Shown here one piece after another: positions 1 to 10,200 of a stretch of DNA of 64,000 nucleotides. How positions within the stretch are numbered: the first letter of the stretch is position 1; every line of letters begins with the position of its first letter. The translations under genes were made by a program, and so were the position numbers. The notes under the pieces were generated by a model. It was given only the letters and a program-made list of their open reading frames with translations. It ran no database searches and was not told the DNA's origin. Origin of the DNA: Croceimicrobium sp963977415 (GTDB lineage: Bacteria; Bacteroidota; Bacteroidia; Flavobacteriales; Schleiferiaceae); the NCBI GenBank assembly GCA_963977415.1, contig CAXBOS010000006.1:124001-188000 (forward strand). Direction: 5' to 3'.

Positions 1-854
1 TTGCCGGTGGTAGATTCAGCCGCTGAAATAACCAAATACTGCTGATCTTCGGTAACATAACCACCCACATAGCGTCTTATCATTGCTTCGCCGCCAAAGA
101 TTAGTTCATCTTCTGCCTGAGCACTACCCAATTTATGAAAATAGAGCTTATGCGTATTAGTTAAACCCGTTAACTGGCTACCGCCTTTGGGTTTATCATA
201 ACTACTGTAGTAAAATCCTTCATTTCCACGCCAAGAAAGCCCAGAAAATTTAACATCCATTAAAGTGTCGCCTATCACTTTCGTAGATGCGGCATCCATA
301 ATGATTACCTTTCTCCAATCGGAACCGCCTTCTGAGATCTGGTAGGCACAGAGCGAGCCATCCTTGCTGAAGCTTAGTCCACCTAAAGAACTACTGCCGT
401 CTTCTGCGAAGGTATTGGGATCTAAAAATACTTGAGCGGAATCCATATTGCCACCTTTGGGGAAACGGTATAAAACCGATTGGTTTTGCAGTCCGTCGTT
501 CTTAGAAAAATAGGTGAAGTCGCCATGGTCTGTAGGAGAAGAAATCTTTTCGTAGTTCCATAATTTGGTCATTTGCTCTTTCAACTCATCGCGGTAAGTA
601 ATACCTTCTAAATAGCCAAAGGTGAGTTTGTTTTCCGCTTTAACCCATTCTTCTGTTTCTGGAGCACGATCATCTTCTAACCAACGGTAAGGATCCGCCA
701 CCATAGTGCCAAAGTAATCCTCAATAACGCTGGTGTCTTTGCGTGTTTCTGGATAATCTAATGCCATTTTCTCGTCTTGTTTAGCTTCTTGTGGTGCACA
801 GCTGCTAAGCACAGCCAATGCTAATACAGCACCCGTAATTTTTAAGTGTTTCAT
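1..854 (-). CDS. Prolyl oligopeptidase family serine peptidase, lipoprotein (partial, N-terminal part)
   Basis: The gene runs off the left edge, so only about 284 N-terminal residues are visible. The start is ATG at 852-854. The protein opens with a lipoprotein signal (MKHLKITGAVLALAVLSSC, lipobox LSSC), then the N-terminal signature of S9A prolyl oligopeptidases, DPYRWLEDD, around residue 57, followed by blades of the seven-bladed propeller that gates the active site. The catalytic Ser-Asp-His domain lies outside the window. Family members cleave short proline-containing peptides; the lipobox places this one in the envelope, probably the periplasm. The family call is firm from the N-terminal motif and propeller-like sequence; substrate is unknown. 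Confidence 0.9.
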   Translation of the reverse strand, partial: MKHLKITGAVLALAVLSSCAPQEAKQDEKMALDYPETRKDTSVIEDYFGTMVADPYRWLEDDRAPETEEWVKAENKLTFGYLEGITYRDELKEQMTKLWNYEKISSPTDHGDFTYFSKNDGLQNQSVLYRFPKGGNMDSAQVFLDPNTFAEDGSSSLGGLSFSKDGSLCAYQISEGGSDWRKVIIMDAASTKVIGDTLMDVKFSGLSWRGNEGFYYSSYDKPKGGSQLTGLTNTHKLYFHKLGSAQAEDELIFGGEAMIRRYVGGYVTEDQQYLVISAAESTTG

Positions 855-950
855 AAAATAGTTTTTAGGATAGGGTTTTGTCGGCTCACAAATATACGTT
901 CAAAAATCGCAAGGCTTGCAAATAGCCATCTGCCTTGAGCAAGAACCTTT

Positions 951-1214
951 AAACCTGAGTTCGGCGTAAAATTAGGCCTCAGACCTCTTATAAATAGTGG
1001 GTTTTAAGTCGAAGCACTGAAGCAATAGCGGGCTATTGCGAAGGTCTAAGGCGCCAAAAACTGCTTTTTAGAAGAGGCTTACAAGTTTTTTCCAATAAAA
1101 GCGAAAATCCTGCATCTAGCTCATTTGCTGTAGCCCGCTACAGCTGCACGATCCAGACTAGTCTTTTCCTTTTATTGAAAATCTGAGGCTATAATTTTAG
1201 GTCTAACTCAGGTT
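951..1214. repeat. Intergenic inverted-repeat element containing a family A repeat
   Basis: The 430-bp gap between the peptidase and the giant T9SS gene holds two near-identical arms of about 33 bp in inverted orientation, 951-983 and 1182-1214 (AAACCTGAGTT...AAAATTA...GCCTCAGA). A second inverted pair lies inside (CAATAAAAGCGAAAA near 1093 against its complement near 1165-1179). Two tight hairpins are nested within: GCAATAGC-GG-GCTATTGC near 1021-1038 and GCTGTAG-CCCG-CTACAGC near 1129-1146. The left arm matches the family A repeats at 21955, 24351 and 43732. No ORF is visible, so this looks like a non-coding palindromic element rather than a gene. Confidence 0.7.
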
Positions 1215-1225
1215 TTAAAATTGCC

Positions 1226-1262
1226 AAAAAAAAAGCGCCCTGACATTTCTGCCAGAGCGCTT
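1226..1262 (-). terminator. Rho-independent terminator of the giant T9SS gene
   Basis: On the minus strand, AGCGCTCTGGCA-GAAA-TGTCAGGGCGCT folds into a long GC-rich stem followed by a run of nine T. It sits 23 bp past the stop codon of the 3510-residue gene. Confidence 0.9.
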
Positions 1263-1284
1263 AGTTGATATTAAATCAATCTGA

Positions 1285-4200
1285 TTATTGCTTAATGATG
1301 CGTTTCACATCAAGGCCTTTTTCAGAGTTAACTTTTACAGTGTAAATACCGGTAGCGTAGTCGGTAATGTCTAAGCTCATGGCTTCGTTTTCACCGAAGT
1401 TTTTGCTCATCATTAACTGACCGTTCGCAGAGTAAAGTTCTACTCTCACTTCACCTTTCACTGCTTTGTCTTCTATCTTAATTAAACCACTAGTTGGGTT
1501 TGGATAGATATTGATAAAGCCAGTGCTAAGCTCGCGTACTGATACATCGCAATCATCTACATAAAGTGTAACTACAATAGAGTCATCACCACAAGCAGAC
1601 ATCACTTTATACTGGAAGTCGTAGCTAGAGTTAGTAGTTACAGAGGTCGCATCAAAGATGTTGGCTGTTACAGCGCCTGTACTCGTAAGCTCAGTCCAAG
1701 TACCACCCGCTGTTGCCGAAGCATCTAAGAAGGTGTTAAGATCCACTGAAGCATTTTGATCACAAACACTATCACTAACTGCGATTCCTGCACTTACAGC
1801 ATTATCTGATGTAATGGTAAGTATAGCGGTATCGGCAGCACAAACAGTTCCGCTTAGAATGTAAGCTACTCGGAAAGTACCTGCAGTCGCTATATTCGAT
1901 CTCCAAACACCTGTAGTATTAAGAGCGCCTGAATTATCAAGATCTACCCAAGTACCACCGAATGGATTACCGGTAATGTAAGTTCTAAGAATAACGTTTC
2001 CTGAACCGATACATAAAGCGAAAGAAGAATCTGCACCAGCATCTGGAGCGGCTTCAACGGTTACATTAAGGAAAGCGGTATCTCCTGCACAACCGTTTAC
2101 ACCAGCAAGGATGTAGCTAAAGTCGTAGCTAGCTCCAGCTGTAACAGCTGTTGCGTCGAAAATACTATCCGTTAATGCACCTGTTGCACTTAGATCCGTC
2201 CAAGTACCACCAAAGTCATATACTCCTAAGAAGCTTGTTAAATCAACCATACTCTCGGTAGAACAAACTGTAACTGTGTCGGTAAGACCAGCGTTGGCAC
2301 CCGGTACAACTCCAAAACCTTGGATTGCAGTACCGATACATGCTTTACTAACAGTCATGTCGAAAGTATAATAGATACGTGACTGATCCGCAAAGTTAGT
2401 ACTGTCAATACTCATTAAGCCAGCAAGGCTATATGGATAAGCAGCACCACCCGTTGCACGGAATAATTGTCCCGCACCGCTAATGAAGTTTACATTCATA
2501 AAGTAAACACCTGGAGTAACTACCATATTAACCGGTACTTGTAAGTCGCCAAGAGTAGCTGCTGGAGTACTAAAGGTATCACTTAATTGTACCAAGTTGC
2601 TAAAGCTGTCGTCGGTCCAAAGAACCACCTGAGCCACTACATCATTGTTGTGTCTTACTACCATGCTATCGATATGAATCGTATCATTTACAGTTATCCA
2701 CTGACCGTTAGAGAAGTTACCGAAACCGGCAGCCGCAATATTGGTTAAAGGACCAACATGTAAAACTGGAGTAGTAGTAACATACTCGGCAACGTCAAAG
2801 GCAGTAGTGAAGCTAATAGAGTCAGAAACAAAGTTTGCCCCTGTACTAACGGCCTGACCGTTGTTTAACCATACTAGATCGTTACCGGTACTAGAAACTG
2901 CACTTAGAGAAACACTTCCTCCATCGCAATCGGTAGTATCACTAGTAGCAGATACAGGTACTGAACTAACACTACAAGTAGCGATCGTACAAGAGTTCAC
3001 TGGTCCGATCCACGCAGTTGCTGAAGAACAGCTATCTCTTACGTAGAATTCGAAACAAGCTCCACTAGCTAAACCAGTAACGGTAAAGGCACTTGGCGTT
3101 GCGGTTACTTGGGTTCCTGTACCTAAGCTAAATCCGATAGGACCGTACTCGATGGTAGAAGAAACAATATTCGTATCACTCATCCAGCTTAAGCTGATAG
3201 AGCTAGAAGTCGCATTAGTAACCATTAAGTTAGTTGGATCCACACAAGCAGGAGTTTCTCTTACTGTGATATCATCTAAAGCAACGTCACCATTAAAGCT
3301 TGGTCCACGTACCGTTAAGAAACGCATTCTCAAGTTAGTACTAGTAGTGTAGGCACTTAAGTCTACTCTCGCTTCCATCCAAGCCGCGCCGTTAGCAGTT
3401 TGTTGTTGACCAACAATACTGTTAATGCTAGACCATGTCATGGTAGTAGCGTCATAAACCTCAAGCTCTAAGCTTTGAATATCCGCACCGAACATGTGAT
3501 AGTAATAGCTAATTTCTGGAACTGTTAAAGAAGTCAAATTGAATTCTGGCAATTCTAAGAAAGCGCTATCACCTGCTGCCGCTGGGCTAGAAGCCTCAGT
3601 GTACATATAGAAACCTGCACCTGTACCAGTAGTGTTATCTACAGAAGGACCAGTTGGGCCTGTAGGTGTACCACCTGCGTCTGGTGCCCATAAGAATGGT
3701 CCAGTGGTAGTGCCTGTAGAGGCATAACAAGCAGGAATAATTCCCATATCAAAGTTCTCCATGTATGGATACATTGTAATAGGAGCACATAAAGTTGTGA
3801 ATGTTACACAACCAGCGCTACTAGTGTCGCCTAGCGCAGAGCAGATGTCATAAACACATGCTTCATAGATAGTACCTGGCATTAATCCTGATAAAGTAGC
3901 AGGAGTAGTGGCTGGGTTAACAACCATACCTGTTCCGGGAGTAAATCCTAAAGGACCATACTCAATCCACGAACTGGATTGGTTAGAACCTGATGCCCAT
4001 GTAATATCCGCATTAGTAGTCGCGATATTAGAGGCAGCTACGCTATCTGGCGCAGTACAAATTTGCGCGGCATCAGTAATCGATAAGCTATCAATTACGT
4101 TAGCATGTCCCCAATTATTAACCCCTTCAATAGCAATTTGATAAGTGCTAGAAGGATTCGGTAAGTTAACCAGAGCTTGCGTCCAAGTATTTCTATTGGT

Positions 4201-7200
4201 ATTATCACCGAATAAGAAAGTCCAGGGATCACTAGCGCTAGCACGATAGTAAACATTAGTTACGTTTTGATCGCCAAACCACTCTTCTTGAGCGTACCAG
4301 AAACTTAATTGTGGGCTAATTAAAGCCGTCATGTCAATTACTGGAGATACGAACAAGGTAGTATCAGGACCACCATTAGTAGAAACGAATACTGCATTCT
4401 GAGAACCAGCATAGGCACCAGTGATTGCACCACCAGTAGAACCCGTACCTAATGTCCAAGAGAAGGTATCAGCTACAAATACATTGCTCCAACATCCTAC
4501 TGTAGCAGAATTGGCTTCAAAACTTTCGAAGTATGGAGCAGCAATAGCTGGACAAGCAGAACAGTTAGAAGTGAAAGAGAATAAAGTATCACCTGTTCCA
4601 ACCGTTGTAGAAGCTAAATGCACTCCTGCGGTATCACCGTTTGGATTAATAACAACTACCCCAATTTCACTAGGCCATGCACCAGCAGTGCTAAGCGTTA
4701 CAGTGGTAGGAACATTATCACAAAGGTTTACAGTATTGCCAAGCGAGTTAAAGCCGGTACTAAAGGTAGAACCGAAGCTAGCTACCGCTACACCGTTTTG
4801 GAAGATGGTGATTTCACCGCCATTCCATCCGTCACCGAAGGAATCATATAGATCAACTGTATAAGCACACTGATCAGCTAGAGGGCAAGCAGAAGTTGTA
4901 AAGCTAGCAGGGCCAGCAGTACTTGCAACACCTGAAGCGCCACAACTGTCTGTTACATAGAACTCATAAGCTGTTGAGGCCATCAAACCACTAATGGTAA
5001 TGGTATCATTAGTAGCATTAAACATGGTTCCAGTACCTAGAGTAAATCCAGCAGGACCATATTCAATATCCCAAGAAGTACCAGAACCAGCAGTCCATGT
5101 TAATTCTGCACTATTATTCGAAGTAGAAATAACGGTAAGTGCCGAAGAAGCAAAACAGTTAGGTGCTTCTGCAACGCTAAAGTCGTCGATAGAAATATCT
5201 CCTGTAAAGGAAGTACCTCTTTCTGCTTCAAATACGAAGCTGTATGAAGTACCACTCAAGCTACTTAAGTCGATACTCTTCTGAATCCAAGCATCGCTAC
5301 CCGCAGTTTGCTGCTGACCTACGATACTATCTAAGATGGTAAGGGTACCAGTTGCATCCTCTGCATAAATTCTTAACGCACCTGTGGTTGCACCATACAT
5401 GTGGTAGTAGAAATCTAGCTGTGGAGCAGTTAAGCTTGCAAAGTCGATAGTTGGAGAACTAAGTAAACCTTTTCCACCGGTTGCACCAGATGAAGTTTCA
5501 AGGTACATGTAAGTTCCACCAGCTGAACCAAAACTAGTGTTGTCGAAGAAAGGACCTGTTCCAGTCGAGTTTTCATTGCCTCCTGTTGCATCTTCTGATT
5601 CCCAACGTGGTGTGGTAGTAGCAGGAACTGACCAGCAGTTTTCATACGAAGTTTGCTGCCCGATAGTGATATTCTCGAAGTCCGTGCTGTAAGGTGCTAA
5701 GAAGCTAGCAGGACAAAGAGTAGTAAAGGTAATTGGCCCTACTGTGGCAGAAACACCACTAGCACCGCAACTATCCGTTACATAAACATCATAAGCTGTA
5801 GCAGACATTAAACCACTTAAATGAACCGAGTCGGTAGTACTAGTAATTACAGTACCTGTTCCTGGTGTGAAGCCAGCAGGACCGTATTCTACACTACTTC
5901 CAACACCACCCACACTAGAAGTCCAGGTAATGTCAGCATCCGTACTAGTAATATTAGTAGCCAATACTGCTGCGGGGTCTGGACAAGCAGGAGTAACGCG
6001 TACTTCGAAGTTATCTACGAAGATATCGTTGTCTTCTGGATCATCTATTACACCTTCTGTAGCCCAAATAGCAAACTGAACTACACCAGTATAGGTATAT
6101 AAGGTTGCCACTTCATGGTTACCCGTTGCATTAGTAACATAGGTGTTATTATAGGTAGCTAGGTTAACCCAAGTTGCGCCATTATCGGTGCTAATTAAAA
6201 GCTGAACCTCATCATCAGAACCTAAGCTTGCAGGGGTAGTAGAATTCCAGGCAAATACACCGAAATCGAATTCTACTTGTAAGTTAGCTCCTGTGCCTAA
6301 ATCGTATTGCGGGCTAAGCATCCAATCCGCATCACCAACATTGTATAAGTTGATTTTCACTGCACCGGTAAATCCGTTGTTTGCAAAACCATCGGTTCCC
6401 CAACCACCTGTGCCAAGTGCGGCAGGACCAGTTGCGGGCGTACCACCATCACCTTCATCCCAACATGCATTAGGAGTCCAACCATTGGTAAAGTCTTCTA
6501 TACTAGGAGGCGTGATTGGTGCACAACCAGTAGTGGTTGAAACAGGACCTACGGTATCACTTACATCACCCATACCACAATCGCTATAAACATATACGTC
6601 ATAGGTAGTAATTGGGCTTAAGCCAGTAATATTTACGGTATCGTTGGTAGTAGTAACTAAGGTACCCGCAGTAGCAGGATCAAATCCAGCCGCGCCATAA
6701 ATTACGCCGTAACCAGCAGAACCATTGTCGGTCCAAGTAACATCTAGGGAAACCGCGGTAACATTAGACAGAGCTAAATTAGAAACGGGGAAACAAGAAG
6801 GTGCCTCGTAAATACGAACATCATCTATAGCATTATCACCGTTAAAATCTGAACCACTACCACCAGACTCAGCGCGGAAACGGAGTTTCACCTCATTTCC
6901 TGAGTTATAAGTCCAAGTACTTGGAATCGTGTAAGCCACTAATTGCCAGCCATTGGTGGCAAAATTTAAGGTATCGGCCGAAGCCCAGCTAGATCCATCC
7001 CAATACTCAATGATTGTTAAGTTTATAGGAGTATACCCCGCACCACACATGTTGTAGTAAAACTCAAAGTATGGAGTAGTTAATGCAGAAATGTCTATCG
7101 CTGGCATAATTAAAGATACACCGTTGTCAGTGCTCGATTGATCCATCCAAGCGTAGTTTCCGCCATTGCCAGTGTTATCGGCCAAAGAACCACAGGCAGT

Positions 7201-10200
7201 GTTTAATCCAGAAGTACCAAAAACCCATGGACCACCGGTTATTGCTTCTTGACTCCAGCAAGCTGGGGTAGAAGTAAGATCGAAGCTTTCCATAAATGGC
7301 GCTACGATAGCAGGGCAAGCCGAGCAATCAGTAGTAAAACTCGCTAGGGTATCTCCTTGAGATAATCCACCTATAGCAGTATGAGCTCCTTGAATAGCAC
7401 CTAGTGGGTTACTCAAGTTAAAGCCCATCTCCGAAGACCAAGAACCAAGAGTACTGATAGTCACATAGGTTGGTATACCATCACATAAGTTTAAGGTAAG
7501 ACCTAGTAAAGAGTTTCCACTGGTGAAATTAGAACCATAGACTCCAACAGGAATACCTGCTTGCCATACGGTGATTTCTCCACCATTCCATCCATCACCA
7601 AAAGTGTCGAATAGATCTAGAGTGTAAACACACTGGTTAGAAGCCGCGCAGGCTGCTGTGTAAAAAGTTGTTGGACCAGCTGTCGTTGCCACACCTGCAG
7701 CGCCACAACTATCAGTTACATAAAAGTCATATCCCGTTGCAGCCATTAAGCCTGTAAGTAGCAAGGTATCATTAGTTGAGTTAACCAAGGTTCCAGAACC
7801 AGGAGTAAAGCCGATCGGACCATATTCCACATCCCAAGAAGTACCTGTACCAGCATTCCATGTTAACTCAGCAGAAGTATTGCTGGTGGAAATTACTGAT
7901 AGTAAATTAGAAGGGAAACAAGAAGGGGTCTCTCTAACGGAAACATCGTCTATTGATAAATCTCCAGTAAAAGAAGTGCCTCTTTCGGCCTCAAATACAA
8001 AGCGATAAACAGAGCCACTCAAAGAAGTAAGATCTATGGCTTTATTTAACCAAGGATCTGAACCAGCCGTTTGTTGCTGACCAACTATACTGTCTAGTAG
8101 TGTTTGTACTCCATTAGTATCTTCAGCATATATTCTTAGAGCACCCATAGTTGCGCCAAACATGTGATAGAAGAAGTCTAACTGAGGAGTACTTAAGCTA
8201 CTGAAGTTGATAAATGGAGAGTTTAATGAACCTTTTGATCCAGTAGAACCTGAAGATGTTTCAAAAAACATATAGTAACCTCCTGAGGCACCAAAGCTAG
8301 TATTATCATAGAATGGTCCAGTATTAGTAGAATTTTCATTTCCTCCGGTTGCATCTTCAGCCTCCCAACGCGGGGTAGTGGCAGAAGCGATAGTCCAGCA
8401 GTTCTCATAAGAAGCTTGGTAACCTAAAGACACGGCTGTAAAGTCAGTGAAATAAGGCGCCATAAAGGCAGTTGGACACAGAGTAGTAAAGCTAATCGGT
8501 CCAGCGCTAGCTGATATATCACCCGTACCACAACTATCGGTCACATAAACGTCATAAGCTGTAGCTGGCATTAAGCCTGTTAAAGAAGCTGCACCAGCAG
8601 TAGCGGTCATTATAGAACCTGTTCCAGGTGTAAAACCTGCAGGGCCATATTCAACTGTGCTTCCTAAATTACTAGCACCAGAGGTCCAAGTAATATCGGC
8701 TGTGGTAGAAGTAACATTAGAAGAGGTTAATGCAGAAGGTGTTAAACAGCTTAAGCAAGATTTAACCTCCACCAAGTCAATTGCTAAATCACTATCGAAG
8801 CTTGCTCCTCTAGTATATAAGAACTCTATATAAATGGTCTGTCCTAAGTAGGCATCTAAATTTACACCTACATTTTGCCAAGGATCTAATTCATCCGTTT
8901 GCAATTGACCAGGGCCATAGCTGAATACATTAGTAAAAGGACCAGTAGCGGAAGTAGAAACCCCAACATCTAGTACCCCGATGGTAGCGCCATAAGCATG
9001 TAACCAAAATGATAATTCTACATTTTGAGAAGCCGCGCTTAAATCCACAGCTGGAGATACCATTGAAGCCGTTGCCGCACCACCAGATGTTTCCACATAA
9101 ATATAATGCGTACCACTTTGCGGAGCAGAAGGACCCGTATTAGAAGAGCTGGTAGTATTGTTATCATACATCCAGAAACCGTTCCCGCCGCCGATATCAC
9201 CACTAAAAGAGGTAGCATTATCGAACTCTTCCGTTAAAAGAGCGCCTAATGTACCAGTGGCACAAGTAATTACTCTTGGTCCAGCTAAAGCCGTACGGAA
9301 GGCAGTTGGCCCTACTGTCGCACCTAAGCCACCAGCACCACAATTAGCAGTTACATAGATTTCATAGTCTGTATTAGCCATTAAACCCGTAATGGTAATG
9401 CTAGAATCTGGGTGAGCGGTAACTGTTGTTCCAGCACCTGGTGTAAAGCCTAAGGGACCATACTCGATATTAAAAGTAGCAGTTGCGCCATTATTACCAA
9501 TCCAGCCTATAGAGGCACTATCGGCATAAGCCATAATAGTTGCTACTCCACTAACGGGTAAACAAGTTGCGGGTAAGTACTCATCTGCTCCTAAGTCTGG
9601 TGTAGTAGCAGAACGCATATCACCATCAATATCCATCGTTACCGAGGCAATTGGCGTAGCAGCATTATTCGCTAAGCCACCGGCCATGTGCAGGTCAGAT
9701 GTAGGATCGATGAAGATAGGATCACCGGATAAGGAGTTCACGTTATTAGTAGCACGTCCAGCTTGCCAAGCGGCTAAGTCTGCGTAAACCGCTCCATCAT
9801 AAGCTAAGTTAGTTCCAGATACAGTGTGGTAAATATTGTAATCTAAGTTAATTACATCAAAGCCAGTACCTAAAGTAGTTGTGTTATCCGCGAAGTAAGC
9901 TGCATAAGTCGCCTCACTGTAAAACACATTATTGCGAACATCCACATTAATACAATCATTGAAGTAAGCTCCATAAGCACTGGTACTTGTGGCTGTAGTG
10001 GCAAAGCTGTTATAATAAACATTTGTTGACTCGAAATCATCTACATAAAATGCTTCATCTAACAAAGACGTAACCATGTTATTAGTGATGTTTGAAGTAG
10101 CCAGAGGTGCTCCGTCAAAGTTACCATCCGCAATATAAATACCCCAATCAGAAGCATTAATTACGTTATTGTTGATTTCGAAACCAATAATATCATAAAG

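Noticed and set aside
4421..4864. 147-codon plus-strand ORF opposite the giant gene
   Set aside because: It is antisense to strongly conserved FN3/GDGWNGG modules and arises from their biased codon pattern.
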